64,000 nucleotides of DNA from Variovorax gossypii (lineage in GTDB: Bacteria; Pseudomonadota; Gammaproteobacteria; Burkholderiales; Burkholderiaceae_C), in NCBI RefSeq assembly GCF_003965815.1, contig NZ_RXOE01000004.1, forward strand, positions 124,001 to 188,000, written 5' to 3'. Positions 9,036 through 18,191 of the stretch are shown piece by piece. The notes under the pieces were generated by a model. That model had not been told where the DNA came from. It worked only from the letters and a program-made list of their open reading frames with translations, and made no database searches. Each line of letters starts with the position of its first letter. Within the stretch, counting starts at the first letter, position 1. The position numbers and the translations under genes were made by a program.

Positions 9036-9097
9036 CGTAGTCGGATGCCGACTCAGTCAGTCGCAGCGTAGTCGGATGCCGACTCAGTCAGTCGCAG
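9036..9097. repeat. Perfect 31-bp tandem duplication
   Basis: Bases 9036-9066 and 9067-9097 are identical 31-bp copies containing the palindromic core CGGATGCCGA-CTCAGTCAG. The second copy overlaps the last codons and stop of the Sel1-like gene (stop at 9088-9090), so the duplication has copied the 3' end of that gene into the spacer before the membrane-protein gene. Two copies without spacers are a local slippage duplication, not a CRISPR. Confidence 0.9.
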
Positions 9098-9513
9098 GCA
9101 CGCTTGCCGGAGGGCGAGGTCCGCAGGCGGTTCAGGAAGGTCAGTTGCACCTTCGCCGTCTCGCTGCCCTGCACCGCCGCGCGGCGCATCCACTCGCCGG
9201 CTTCGCAGCGGTCGGCCTTCACGGCGGTGCCGTAGAGCGCCGGGCCGGTCATCAGCACCATGCCGAGCATCTCCTGCGCCTCCGCGTGGCCTTCGATGGC
9301 GGCCTGCCGCAGGTGATCGAGCATCGCGCGGTAGTCGCGACCGGCCTGCGCCTCGAGCGCGAGCTGGAAGCGCTGCTCGGCCTGCAGGTCGAGGTCGGCA
9401 CCCGCGGGACGCGCCGCACTGATCGCCGCCACCAGCAACAGCACGCCCGACAGCAGGACGCGCAGGCGCAGCGACAGGCCGGTCATCTGGTTGAGGTTGA
9501 GTTCGGATGGCAT
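9088..9513 (-). CDS. Exported Sel1-repeat-like protein
   Basis: 141 residues from the ATG at 9513, which has GGAG seven bases upstream; another ATG at 9486 would remove nine residues. After a signal or anchor segment (LRLRVLLSGVLLLVAAISAA) come two Sel1/TPR-like helix pairs: DHLRQAAIEGHAEAQEMLG and EWMRRAAVQGSETAKVQ. Such repeats mediate protein contacts in the periplasm. Three cysteines and the short length do not suggest an enzyme. Its 3' end lies inside a 31-bp tandem duplication. Confidence 0.75.
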   Translation of the reverse strand: MPSELNLNQMTGLSLRLRVLLSGVLLLVAAISAARPAGADLDLQAEQRFQLALEAQAGRDYRAMLDHLRQAAIEGHAEAQEMLGMVLMTGPALYGTAVKADRCEAGEWMRRAAVQGSETAKVQLTFLNRLRTSPSGKRACD

Positions 9514-9633
9514 CGAGGTTCTCCACGAGTGATGTTGTCGTGGAGGCATCGTCGCGCTGCCGCGCCGAACGGAAAAGCTGGAATTCGCGCAGGCGGGCTC
9601 AGCCGCAGACTGAGCCTGCACTCGCATCCTGGC

Positions 9634-11793
9634 TCAGAACTTCGCGGTCAGCATCACCTGCAGCTCGCGTCCGGGGCCCGGCATGATCAGGTTGTCCACG
9701 CTGCCGTGCCCCGACACGTAGTACTTGCGATTCGCGATGTTCTTCAGGTTCGCCGAGATCTCGTAGCGCCCGGTCTTGTAGCTCGCGGCCAGGTCGGCCG
9801 TGACGTAGGAAGGCAGCTTGACGAGGTTGCTCAGCGAGGCATAGCGCGCGGCCATGTAGTTGATGCCGCCGCCCGCGCTCAGGCCGTTGCCCAGGTCCTT
9901 CATGAGCCACACGAAGGCCGAGTGCCGAGGCGTGAGCGGCGCGATCTTGCCCTGCACCGGCATCGCGGCGCCGACCGGCAGCTGCAGCGAGCTCACCGTG
10001 GCCAGCGACTTGGTCATGCGCCCGTCGAGGTACGCATAGCCCGCGCTGATGTCCCAGCGTCCCGGCAGCTTGCCGGCAAGCGCCAGCTCCATGCCGTTGG
10101 TGCGCTGCGTGCCGACGTTGATCTGCCGCGCGGGGTTGGTAGGGTCGGTGTTCTTGATGCCCGAGCGCTCCAGGTTGAACACGGCCGCAGTGAGGTTGAG
10201 CGCGCCGTCCAGGAAGTCGAGCTTGGCGCCGATCTCCTTGTTCACCGTGATCTCGGGGTCGTTGGCGGTGTTGCTGGCCGACAGCGCAAAGGTCTCGGCC
10301 GAAGGCTGGAACGAGCGGCTGTACGACACGTAGTACGACTGGGTTTCGCTCGGCTGCCAGACCAAGCCCGCGCGCGGGCTGAACTTGCGGTCGGTGCGCG
10401 ACAGCGGCGCGAGGGTGCGCTCGAAGGACGTGTCCTGCCCGAACACGTCGTAGCGGCCGCCCACCAGCGCCTTCCACTGCGGCGCCAACGTGATCTGGTT
10501 CTGCGCGTAGAGCGCGGCCGTCTTGAAGGTGGAGTTGCTCGGAATCGCGCTCGTGGCCGTGTAGCTCGAAAGCGGCAACGGCGCCGGCACGGCCACCGGG
10601 TTCAGGATGCTCACGCGCTCGTAGCCGGTGGCGGAACTCACCGAGTACAGGCGCTTGTCCTGCTGGCCGAGTTCAGCGCCCACCAGCCATTCCTGCTTGA
10701 AGCCACCCAGCTCGTTGCGCCACGTCAGGTCGGTCTGGTTGAACCAGCCGCTTTCGTCGCGGTCGACGAAACCGCGGGTGCGGCCCACGGTGAGGCGCAC
10801 CGGGTCGGTGGTGCCGCTGGGCAGCGTATTGAAGCGGTCGAGCTTGTAGCTGTAGTAGCGCGTGGTGTTGCGCAGGGTCAGCGCGTCGCTGAAGCGGTGG
10901 TTGAGGGTGGCGGTGAACGACTGCACCTTCGTCGTGGTGGTGTCGTCGCGCTTCGCGAAGACAGAGCCATAGTAGGTGCCGATGGGCACGTTCACGGGGC
11001 GGCCGTTGAGCGCCGGAATGCCGAAGTCGGTGAGACGCTGGTCGTAGGCGTTGGTGTACTGCAGCAACAGGTCGGTCTGCGGGCTGAACTTGATGGCCAG
11101 CGATGGCGCGATGTTGTAGCGGTCGATGAACTGCTGGTCGCGGTAACTGCCCGACTTCTCGCGCGCCACGTTGAGGCGGAAGGCCATGTTCTCGCCGATG
11201 GGCGTGTTGAGGTCGGCGGTGGCCCGCTTGAAGTCGTGCGAACCCAGGCCGAGAGAAACCTCGCCGAAGGGGCGCTCGAAGATCGGCTTCTTGGTCACGC
11301 GATTGACGAGGCCGCCCGATGAGCCACGGCCGTAGAGCACGGCGGCCGGGCCCTTGAGCACTTCGATGCGCTCGGTGTCGGAGAGATCGCGGAAGTACAG
11401 CGCATCGTCACGCACGCCGTCGACGAACCAGTCGGCGATCGCGGTGAAGCCGCGGATCACCACCTGGTCACGCTGGCCGTCGCCCGCGTTGAACGACACG
11501 CCCGGTGCGTTGCGCAGCGCGTCCTGCATCGAGGTCGCGCCCTGGTCGCGCAGCAGCTGCGCCGGCAGCACGTTGACGGCCTGCGGAATGTCGCGCAGCG
11601 GCGCGCTGCTCTTGGTAGCTGTGCTGCCGACGGAAGGCGCGTAGCCGACGTCCTGTTCGGAAGTGACGGTCACTTCCTTCAGCGTGGCGTCGGCACTCTG
11701 GGCCTGGGCCGCGCAATGGGCAGCGGCCAGGGCGGCAACGAACAGGGACGGATGGCGCAGGCGAAAGCGCGGCGCGCGAGAACGGACGGACAT
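9634..11793 (-). CDS. TonB-dependent siderophore receptor
   Basis: 719 residues starting MSVRSRAPRF, with a signal peptide ending near AAQAQS and a GAGGGAAT-type ribosome site before the ATG. A TonB-box/plug region follows (LKEVTVTSEQ, then LRDIPQAVNVLPAQLLRDQG and RIEVLKGPAAVLYGRGSSGG), and then a beta-barrel ending in MLTAKF with the terminal aromatic residue used for assembly. The DIPQAVNV plug and the absence of an extra N-terminal signalling domain place it with ferrichrome/ferrioxamine-type siderophore receptors. No biosynthesis gene is near, so it probably takes up a foreign siderophore. A short TCTA-AA-TAGA element at 11984-11993 is the only operator-like sequence seen upstream. Confidence 0.93.
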   Translation of the reverse strand: MSVRSRAPRFRLRHPSLFVAALAAAHCAAQAQSADATLKEVTVTSEQDVGYAPSVGSTATKSSAPLRDIPQAVNVLPAQLLRDQGATSMQDALRNAPGVSFNAGDGQRDQVVIRGFTAIADWFVDGVRDDALYFRDLSDTERIEVLKGPAAVLYGRGSSGGLVNRVTKKPIFERPFGEVSLGLGSHDFKRATADLNTPIGENMAFRLNVAREKSGSYRDQQFIDRYNIAPSLAIKFSPQTDLLLQYTNAYDQRLTDFGIPALNGRPVNVPIGTYYGSVFAKRDDTTTTKVQSFTATLNHRFSDALTLRNTTRYYSYKLDRFNTLPSGTTDPVRLTVGRTRGFVDRDESGWFNQTDLTWRNELGGFKQEWLVGAELGQQDKRLYSVSSATGYERVSILNPVAVPAPLPLSSYTATSAIPSNSTFKTAALYAQNQITLAPQWKALVGGRYDVFGQDTSFERTLAPLSRTDRKFSPRAGLVWQPSETQSYYVSYSRSFQPSAETFALSASNTANDPEITVNKEIGAKLDFLDGALNLTAAVFNLERSGIKNTDPTNPARQINVGTQRTNGMELALAGKLPGRWDISAGYAYLDGRMTKSLATVSSLQLPVGAAMPVQGKIAPLTPRHSAFVWLMKDLGNGLSAGGGINYMAARYASLSNLVKLPSYVTADLAASYKTGRYEISANLKNIANRKYYVSGHGSVDNLIMPGPGRELQVMLTAKF

Positions 11794-12025
11794 GGCAGGA
11801 ATTCCCTCAGGGCGATCTGTTTTTTGAAATCGCGAAGCGCCACGCCGGCGCCTCCATCGCTCGGATGAAGAAACCGTGTGTGCCCTGCCTTGAAGAAATC
11901 TGGGTTGGGTGCCTTCGCCGGCCCGCACCGGCGCGGTGGCCGGGGTTTCGGACGAAGGGATCGCATCGCGCGACCCGGCGGATTCTAAATAGATGCGGCC
12001 GCCTCCCGGGCCGCCACGGCGGCGC

Positions 12026-12784
12026 TCAGCGCGCCCGGGCTCGCGTCAGCAGGTAGCTCTGGTGCACCACGTTGTCGACGTAGTACGGCTCGGCCAGCGC
12101 ATCGAATTCGGCCCGCAGCGCCGCCAGCTTCTGCGGATCGTCGGCAAGACCTTCGACGAGCTTGCGCATCGGGCCGACCGAGCGCTCCAGGAACAGGCGG
12201 AAGTGCTCGATGCTCAGGGCCGGAAAGTGCATGGTGCCGCGCCCGAAGAACGGAGCATCGAAGTGCGGCCCCAGGCGCTCCGCGACGATGCCGGAGTTGC
12301 CCCATTGCGGCGGCGGCGATGCGCCGGCCGGAGGCGGCGGCGAGTTGCGACCGATGAAGGCGAACAAGCGGCCCACGAAGTGCTCCGGCGGCCAGGTGGC
12401 GAAGGCGATGCGCCCGCCGGGCTTGAGTACGCGGCGCATCTCGGCAATGGCCACTTCCGGGCGCGGCGCGAACATGTGGCCGAACTGGCTGAGCACCACG
12501 TCGAAGGAGGCATCGGCATACGGCAGGTTCTCGGCATCGCCTTCGGTCCAGACGATGTCCTCGAGCCCGGCGATGGTCGCGTTCTCTCCCGCGGCCTCGA
12601 TCAGCTCGGGCGTCAGGTCGAGCCCCGTGACGCGTGCGCCGCGGCGTGCCGCCGTGACGGCCACCACGCCGGTTCCGGTGCCGACGTCCAGCACCGACTC
12701 GCCTTGCTCGACCTGCGCGAACCTGACGAGATGCCCGGCCACCGGGGTCGTGAACATGGCGGTCGGCGCGAAGGTCGACCACAT
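12026..12784 (-). CDS. Class I SAM methyltransferase, 5'-truncated by in-frame stop
   Basis: The intact frame from ATG 12784 encodes 252 residues beginning MWSTFAPTAMFTTPVAGHL. The SAM motif I is VLDVGTGTGVVAV, followed by VTGLDLTP and the UbiE-like FDVVLSQFGHMFAPRPEVAIAEMRRVLKPGG block. The same frame continues upstream through CGC GAG and a TAG at 12791-12793 to an ATG at 12829 that has a strong GGAGGG ribosome site. The codons between encode MSQDPFAEFKNR, the expected family N-terminus, so a CAG to TAG change probably cut off the leader. Re-initiation at 12784, stop suppression or loss of function are all possible. Substrate unknown. Confidence 0.75.
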   Translation of the reverse strand: MWSTFAPTAMFTTPVAGHLVRFAQVEQGESVLDVGTGTGVVAVTAARRGARVTGLDLTPELIEAAGENATIAGLEDIVWTEGDAENLPYADASFDVVLSQFGHMFAPRPEVAIAEMRRVLKPGGRIAFATWPPEHFVGRLFAFIGRNSPPPPAGASPPPQWGNSGIVAERLGPHFDAPFFGRGTMHFPALSIEHFRLFLERSVGPMRKLVEGLADDPQKLAALRAEFDALAEPYYVDNVVHQSYLLTRARAR

Positions 12785-12829
12785 CTCGCGCTACCGGTTC
12801 TTGAACTCTGCAAAGGGATCCTGGGACAT
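12785..12829 (-). pseudogene. Orphaned 5' end of the methyltransferase gene
   Basis: ATG at 12829 is preceded by GGAGGGTGAT and opens a 12-codon frame, MSQDPFAEFKNR, that ends in TAG at 12791-12793 and is in phase with the methyltransferase body. Replacing TAG by CAG would give ...FKNRQREMWSTFAP, matching the usual start of this family. This is therefore the detached N-terminus of a broken gene or the site of a sequencing error. Confidence 0.7.
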
Positions 12830-12955
12830 ATCACCCTCCATGTCAGCCACGAGGCTGCGGACATGGGCGGGACTCTAGGCCCGGGGAATGAGCCCGTCCA
12901 TCCCTCGGGACGGGGCTTCGACAGGCAAGAGCTGTAACGCAATGCCGCGACGGGC

Positions 12956-13165
12956 TCAGCAGCAGCGGCCCTTGCCGGCGCCATAGCGCGCCTCCAGCCG
13001 CTCGCGGAAGAAGGCCTCGTAGCCCATCGGCGGCTGGTCGGGGTGGGTAGCCGCCATGTGCGTCAGGTAGGCGTCGTAGTCGGGCAGCCCGACCATGAGC
13101 CGCAACGACTGCTTGAGCGAGCGCGCGAAGTAGCGCCCGGCTTCCGGCAATGCAGCGAGGCCCAT
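12956..13165 (-). CDS. ybdD: YbdD/YjiX-family small protein
   Basis: 69 residues, ending GKGRCC with the vicinal cysteines typical of this small family. The core [19 protein letters not shown] followed by [13 protein letters not shown] is the family signature. It begins 5 bp after the stop of cstA on the same strand, the conserved placement for this protein across proteobacteria. It is thought to act together with CstA-type transporters, but the biochemical role is unclear. Confidence 0.88.
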   Translation of the reverse strand: MGLAALPEAGRYFARSLKQSLRLMVGLPDYDAYLTHMAATHPDQPPMGYEAFFRERLEARYGAGKGRCC

Positions 13166-13170
13166 GGCGT

Positions 13171-15243
13171 TCAGTGGGCGGCCGTGGTGGCGGCGCCCAT
13201 CGCCTCGAACGGCGTCTCTTGCGTGGTCGGCCGGTTGGCCGCGCGCGCAGCGATGCAGGCCTTGATGCTGTACACCAGCACGCTCAGCACCACGAAGATG
13301 AAGAGCGCGCACAGCGCGGCGTCGAGGCGGTCGTTGAAGATGATGCGCGACATGGCCTCGGGCGTCTTCGCCGGCGCCACCAGCACGCCGTTGGCGATGC
13401 CCTCGGTGTACTTGGCCGCGTGCGAGAGGAAGCCGATCTTCGGGTCGGACGAGAAGATCTTCTGCCAGCCCGCCGTGAGCGTGCAGGCCAGCAGCCACGC
13501 GGCCGGCGCAATGGCAACCCACGCATAGCGCTCGCGCTTCATGCGGAACAGCACCACCACGCCCAGCATCAGCGCGACGGCGGCCAGCATCTGGTTGGAG
13601 ATGCCGAAGAGCGGCCACAGCGTGTTGATGCCGCCCAGCGGATCGACCACGCCCTGGTACAGGAAGTAGCCCCAGGCAGCCACGCACAGCGCGGTGGCGA
13701 CGAGGTTGGCCGGCAGCGAGTCGGTGCGCTTGAGCGCGGGCACGAAGCTGCCCAGCAGGTCCTGCAGCATGAAGCGGCCCGCGCGGGTGCCGGCGTCCAC
13801 GGCCGTGAGGATGAACAGCGCCTCGAACAAAATCGCGAAGTGGTACCAGAAGGCCATCATGGCCTGCCCGCCGATCGCCTGGTGCAGGATGTGGGCCATG
13901 CCCACGGCCAGCGTCGGCGCGCCGCCGGTGCGGCCGAGGATGGTGGTCTCGCCCACGTCCTTGGCGGTCTGCACCAGCATCTCGGGCGTGATCACGAAGC
14001 CCCAGCCCGACACCGTGGCAGCCACCTGCTGCGCGGTGGTGCCGACCAGCGCGCCGGGGCTGTTCATCGCGAAGTAGATGCCGGGCTCGATGCACGAGGC
14101 CGCCACCAGCGCCATCACGGCGACGAAGGACTCGGCCAGCATGCCGCCGTAGCCGATGAAGCGCGCGTGGCGCTCGTTGTCGAGCATCTTGGGCGTGGTG
14201 CCCGAGGAGATGAGCGCGTGGAAGCCGGAGACGGCGCCGCAGGCGATGGTGATGAACAGGAACGGGAACAGGCTGCCCGACCACACCGGGCCGTTGCCCT
14301 GCGCGAACTGCGTGATGGCGGGCATCTGCAGCGTGGGCATCACGAACACGATGCCGATGGCCAGCGCGATGATGGTGCCGATCTTCAGGAAGGTCGAGAG
14401 ATAGTCGCGCGGCGCGAGCAGCAGCCACACCGGCAGGCTGGCGGCGACGAAGCCGTAGCCCACCAGCATCCAGGTGAGCGCCTTGCCGTCGAAGGTGAAG
14501 AGCGGCGCCCATTCGGGGCTCTGGCTCACGGCCTGGCCGCCGAAGATGGCGAGCATCAGCAGCACGAAGCCGATCAGCGACACCTCGCCGATGCGGCCCG
14601 GGCGGATGTAGCGCAGGTACACGCCCATGAAGAGCGCCACGGGAATAGTCGCGGCCACCGTGAAGGTGCCCCACGGCGATTCGGCCAGCGCCTTCACCAC
14701 GATCAGCGCCAGCACCGCGAGGATGATGATCATGATCATGAAGGTGCCGAACAGCGCGATCATGCCGGGCACCGGCCCCATCTCCTGCTTGACGAGATCG
14801 CCCAGCGAGCGGCCGTCGCGCCGCGTGGAGATGAACAGCACGATGAAGTCCTGCACCGCGCCGGCGAACACCACGCCGGCCAGCACCCACAGCAGGCCGG
14901 GCAGGTAGCCCATCTGCGCCGCGAGCACCGGGCCCACCAGCGGCCCCGCGCCCGCGATGGCCGCGAAGTGGTGGCCGAACAGCACGTTCTTGTCGGTCGG
15001 CACGTAGTCGAGGCCGTCGTTGTGGCGGTGCGCCGGCGTCTTGCGGTTGCCGTCCAGGCCCAGCACCTTGTCGGCGATGAAGAGGCTGTAGTAGCGATAG
15101 GCGATCAGGTAGGTGCAGATCGCGGCGGCCACCACCCAGAGGGCGTTGACGCTTTCGCCTCGGGTCAGGGCCACGGTGCCCAGCGCGAACGCGCCGATCA
15201 CGGCCACGACCAGCCACACCAGATGGCGTCGGATGCTGTGCAT
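13171..15243 (-). CDS. cstA: Carbon starvation protein A, peptide/pyruvate transporter
   Basis: 690 residues with about 16-18 hydrophobic segments, the normal CstA length. Family blocks are clear: a N-terminal membrane segment, [25 protein letters not shown] (residues about 88-112), [19 protein letters not shown], and [14 protein letters not shown]. CstA proteins are proton-coupled importers of peptides or pyruvate induced when carbon runs low. It forms an operon with ybdD and is divergent from the pilus operon across a 220-bp spacer that holds a palindromic operator candidate. Confidence 0.95.
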   Translation of the reverse strand: MHSIRRHLVWLVVAVIGAFALGTVALTRGESVNALWVVAAAICTYLIAYRYYSLFIADKVLGLDGNRKTPAHRHNDGLDYVPTDKNVLFGHHFAAIAGAGPLVGPVLAAQMGYLPGLLWVLAGVVFAGAVQDFIVLFISTRRDGRSLGDLVKQEMGPVPGMIALFGTFMIMIIILAVLALIVVKALAESPWGTFTVAATIPVALFMGVYLRYIRPGRIGEVSLIGFVLLMLAIFGGQAVSQSPEWAPLFTFDGKALTWMLVGYGFVAASLPVWLLLAPRDYLSTFLKIGTIIALAIGIVFVMPTLQMPAITQFAQGNGPVWSGSLFPFLFITIACGAVSGFHALISSGTTPKMLDNERHARFIGYGGMLAESFVAVMALVAASCIEPGIYFAMNSPGALVGTTAQQVAATVSGWGFVITPEMLVQTAKDVGETTILGRTGGAPTLAVGMAHILHQAIGGQAMMAFWYHFAILFEALFILTAVDAGTRAGRFMLQDLLGSFVPALKRTDSLPANLVATALCVAAWGYFLYQGVVDPLGGINTLWPLFGISNQMLAAVALMLGVVVLFRMKRERYAWVAIAPAAWLLACTLTAGWQKIFSSDPKIGFLSHAAKYTEGIANGVLVAPAKTPEAMSRIIFNDRLDAALCALFIFVVLSVLVYSIKACIAARAANRPTTQETPFEAMGAATTAAH

Positions 15244-15411
15244 GCGGATGTCTCCTAGGTATTGAACCCGGGGAGTTTTGCCGGGCCGGGGCGTCGGCGC
15301 ATCCGTCGGACCGCGCGGAGCGGCCGCGTGGCTTTGCGTAATGGAAAACCCTCGATTCCGCTGTTGCGCGGACCCGGCAACGGGCCTGTTCGAGGGCTTG
15401 CATTTCGCATA

Positions 15412-15443
15412 AATGTGATAAATTCACATTCTTAACAATGTGA
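15412..15443. promoter_or_regulatory. Palindromic operator candidate between cstA and pilE
   Basis: AATGTGA-TAAAT-TCACATT (15412-15430) is a perfect 7-bp inverted repeat, followed by a third half-site AATGTGA at 15437-15443. The half-sites match those of CRP-type regulators (TGTGA/TCACA), but the spacer is 5 rather than the usual 6 bp. It lies about 35-50 bp upstream of the pilE ATG in an unusually AT-rich patch of the divergent spacer. It could control the pilus operon, cstA, or both. No clear -10/-35 pair was identified. Confidence 0.45.
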
Positions 15444-15463
15444 AACATTCCTTTCGAGCCACG

Positions 15464-15871
15464 ATGAACCAGCATTCGCAGGCACGCAGACGCAGCAGCG
15501 GCTTCACATTGATCGAGCTCATGATCACGGTCGCGATCGTGGCCATCCTGGCGTCGATCGCCCTGCCGAGCTACCAGCAGTACGTCATCCGCTCGAAGCG
15601 CTCGGCGGCCCAGGCGCAGATGCTGGACATCGCCAACCGGCAGCAGCAGTTCCTCATCGCCAACCGCGGCTACGCCGACAAGGCGGCGCTCACCGCCAGC
15701 GGCTACAGCCTGCCCGCCGAGGTTTCCGGCAGCTACAGCTACGACGTCACCCTCTCCACCACCGGCGCCCCGAGCTACACGCTCACCTTCACGCCGACCG
15801 GCTCGCAGTCGGGCGATGGCGCGCTCTCCCTCACCAGCGAAGGCGTGAAGACGCCGTCCGGCAAATGGTGA
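15464..15871 (+). CDS. pilE: Type IV minor pilin PilE
   Basis: 135 residues from the ATG at 15464; a GTG at 15440 in the same frame is an alternative start. The leader ends RRSSG and is followed by [20 protein letters not shown], the prepilin peptidase site and hydrophobic helix of type IV pilins, with E at position +5. The globular part is short (about 100 residues) and has no disulfide-bonded D-loop cysteines, as in minor pilins of the PilE group. First gene of the pilE-V-W-X-Y1-fimT operon; it overlaps pilV by 7 bp. Confidence 0.9.
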   Translation: MNQHSQARRRSSGFTLIELMITVAIVAILASIALPSYQQYVIRSKRSAAQAQMLDIANRQQQFLIANRGYADKAALTASGYSLPAEVSGSYSYDVTLSTTGAPSYTLTFTPTGSQSGDGALSLTSEGVKTPSGKW

Positions 15872-16422
15872 CGAGCCGCCCCGCCCGCCGCCAGCGCGGC
15901 ACCACGCTCATCGAGGTGCTGGTCACGCTGCTCATCCTGGCCTTCGGCCTCTTCGGCCTCGTGGGCCTCCAGGCCCGCATGCAGGCCTCCGAGATGGAGT
16001 CGTACCAGCGCTCGCAGGCGCTGATCCTGCTGAACGACATGGCCAGCCGCATCGCGACCAACCGCCGCACGGCCGCCAGCTACATCACCAGCGCGCCGCT
16101 GGGCGCCGACGCCGCCTGCCCCACCTCCACCGGCACGCGGCAGCAGGTGGACGCCAAGGAGTGGTGCAACGCGCTGCAGGGCGCCGCCGAGGTTTCCGGC
16201 AACAGCAAGCTCGGCACCGTGATCGGCGGGCGCGGCTGCGTCGAGGACATGGGCAACAACGAGTACCTCGTCACCGTCGCCTGGCAGGGACTGGGGCCGA
16301 TCTCGGCGCCGCCCGACGGCGTGGCCTGCGGCAAGGGGCAGTACGACACCGGCACCCAGTGCAAGGACGACAAGTGCCGTCGCACCGTGACCACGCTGGT
16401 GCGCATCGGGTCGCTCTCATGA
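15865..16422 (+). CDS. pilV: Type IV pilus minor pilin PilV
   Basis: 185 residues. Leader RRQRG is followed by [20 protein letters not shown], with glycine -1 and glutamate +5. The body carries [16 protein letters not shown], a strong PilV signature, and seven cysteines (for example CPTST, EWCNAL, GRGCVE, CKDDKC). PilV is a priming minor pilin that recruits PilY1 to the pilus tip complex. It overlaps both neighbours (pilE by 7 bp, pilW by 4 bp), showing translational coupling. Confidence 0.92.
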   Translation: MVTSRPARRQRGTTLIEVLVTLLILAFGLFGLVGLQARMQASEMESYQRSQALILLNDMASRIATNRRTAASYITSAPLGADAACPTSTGTRQQVDAKEWCNALQGAAEVSGNSKLGTVIGGRGCVEDMGNNEYLVTVAWQGLGPISAPPDGVACGKGQYDTGTQCKDDKCRRTVTTLVRIGSLS

Positions 16423-17585
16423 GCAGCCGCCGCACCGCGGTCGCCGCGCCGCGCCGCTTGCGCTCGCCACTGCGGGCCCAGCGCGGCCTCACGCTGATCG
16501 AGCTGATGGTCGCCATCACCATCATGCTCATCGTGGTGGCGGCGCTGCTCGCGCTCTTCCTGAACGTGAGCAACTCGCAGCGCGAGCTGGAGCGTGTCAA
16601 CCGCCAGATCGAGACCGGCCGCCTCAGCGTCTTCGTGCTCGAGAACGAGCTTTCCCACGCGGGCTTCTGGGAAAACTACATGCCCGAGTTCGACGACCTC
16701 ACCGTCACCGGCGCCCCCACGCACGTGCCCACCGGCGCGCTGCCCGATCCGTGCCTGCCCTACTCCGTCGCGAACTGGACCGACGACTACAAGCGCCAGC
16801 TGCTCGACCTGCCGGTGCAGACCTACGACAGCGTCCCCGCGAGCTGCGCCGACCTGCTGAAGAACAAGAAGGCCGGCACCGACATCCTCGTGGTGCGCCA
16901 CGCCGAGACCTGCCTGCCCGGCACGACCAACTGCGATGCCGACACGAGCGGCGCCATGTATTTCCAGTCGTCGCTGTGCGGCACGCAGAAACCCTCCTCG
17001 TTCGCCCTGTCGACCGCCGGCTTCGACACCATGTTCCGCAAGGACTGCACCACCCCATCGCCCAAGCGCAAGCTCGTGGCGGACATCTACTACGTGCGCG
17101 ACTACGCCGAGACCGCCGGAGACGGCGTTCCCACGCTCGCGCGCTCGCGCTTCGACCTGGCGGGCGGCACGCTCGCGCAGCAGCCGCCCGTGCCGCTGAT
17201 CGAGGGCGTCGAGGGCTTCCGCGTCGAGCTCGGCCTCGACACGCTGAGCAAGACCGGCGCCGCCGTCGACTACACCACGGCCATCGCCTGGGCCGACCCC
17301 GCGAACAAGTCCACACCCGCCAACCGCGGCGACGGCAGCCCCGACGGCGCCTTCGTGCACTGCAGCACCAGCCCGGCCTGCACCGCCGACCAGCTGGTCA
17401 ACGTGGTGGCCGTCAAGCTGCACGTGCTGGCGCGCAGCGCCGAGGCGTCGCCCGGCCACACCGACACCCGCACCTACCAGCTCGGCGGCTCCACGCTGGG
17501 CCCCTTCAACGACCACTACAAGCGGCACGCGTTCTCCACCTCCGTGCGCCTGACCAACGTCACCGGCCGGAGGGAAACGCCATGA
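16419..17585 (+). CDS. pilW: Type IV pilus minor pilin PilW
   Basis: 388 residues, starting with ATGA overlapping the pilV stop. The leader RSPLRAQRG precedes LTLIELMVAITIMLIVVAALLALF. PilW proteins are the largest minor pilins and fit this length. The body has several cysteines that could form disulfides (LPDPCLPYS, CADLL, CLPGTTNC, CGTQK). With PilV, PilX and PilY1 it forms the tip complex that primes pilus assembly. Overlaps pilX by 4 bp. Confidence 0.92.
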   Translation: MSSRRTAVAAPRRLRSPLRAQRGLTLIELMVAITIMLIVVAALLALFLNVSNSQRELERVNRQIETGRLSVFVLENELSHAGFWENYMPEFDDLTVTGAPTHVPTGALPDPCLPYSVANWTDDYKRQLLDLPVQTYDSVPASCADLLKNKKAGTDILVVRHAETCLPGTTNCDADTSGAMYFQSSLCGTQKPSSFALSTAGFDTMFRKDCTTPSPKRKLVADIYYVRDYAETAGDGVPTLARSRFDLAGGTLAQQPPVPLIEGVEGFRVELGLDTLSKTGAAVDYTTAIAWADPANKSTPANRGDGSPDGAFVHCSTSPACTADQLVNVVAVKLHVLARSAEASPGHTDTRTYQLGGSTLGPFNDHYKRHAFSTSVRLTNVTGRRETP

Positions 17586-18148
17586 ACCCACGCGCGCCAC
17601 TCGCCCGCGGCACCGGCCAGCGCGGCGCCGCCCTGCTCATCGGAATGATCATGCTGCTGCTGATCACGCTGGTGGTCACCGCCGCCTTCAACCTGAGCAA
17701 CGCCAACCTCAAGGCCGTGGGCAACCTGCAGACGCGCAACGAGGCGGTCGCCGCCGCCAACCGCGCGATCGAGGAAGTCGCCTCCAGCCTGCTGGTGCCC
17801 GGCAGCGACGGCAGCCCGACGCTCGCGGCACCGCAGCAGACCGTGAGCATGGTGGACATCAACAACGACGGTGTCACCGACTACCAGGTGAACGTCACGC
17901 CTCCCGTCTGCGTGCGTGCCACCAAGGCACTGGACAGCGGCAGCGGCGGCTCCACGGGTCCCGGCGGCGTCACGGGCGGCGCTTCCAGCAGCGGCTCCGG
18001 CCTGGCAACGCTGCCCGACCAATACAACTCCGTCTGGGACATCAGCACCACGGTGACCGACAGCATCACCGGCACATCCACCGCCGTACGGCAAGGCGTG
18101 CGGGTGCTGCTCAACAAGGCGCAGTTCGATGCCTTCTGTGCCTCCTAG
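17582..18148 (+). CDS. pilX: Type IV pilus assembly protein PilX
   Basis: 188 residues, ATGA-coupled to pilW. The N-terminus GQRGAALLIGMIMLLLITLVVTAA is the PilX-type leader and helix; as usual for PilX it lacks the +5 glutamate. A Ser/Gly-rich stretch (SGSGGSTGPGG, residues about 120-140) interrupts the globular domain and is probably a flexible loop. Minor pilin of the tip complex. Confidence 0.9.
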   Translation: MNPRAPLARGTGQRGAALLIGMIMLLLITLVVTAAFNLSNANLKAVGNLQTRNEAVAAANRAIEEVASSLLVPGSDGSPTLAAPQQTVSMVDINNDGVTDYQVNVTPPVCVRATKALDSGSGGSTGPGGVTGGASSSGSGLATLPDQYNSVWDISTTVTDSITGTSTAVRQGVRVLLNKAQFDAFCAS

Positions 18149-18191
18149 GCATGCCACATCACGACAACCCGACGACGAACAGGCCCGCACC

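Noticed and set aside
9036..9097. Considered as a minimal CRISPR or attachment site
   Set aside because: Two adjacent copies without a spacer, no cas gene, no integrase.
11984..11993. TCTA-AA-TAGA element upstream of the siderophore receptor as a Fur box
   Set aside because: Only a 10-bp partial palindrome; does not match the 19-bp Fur consensus and lies about 190 bp from the start.
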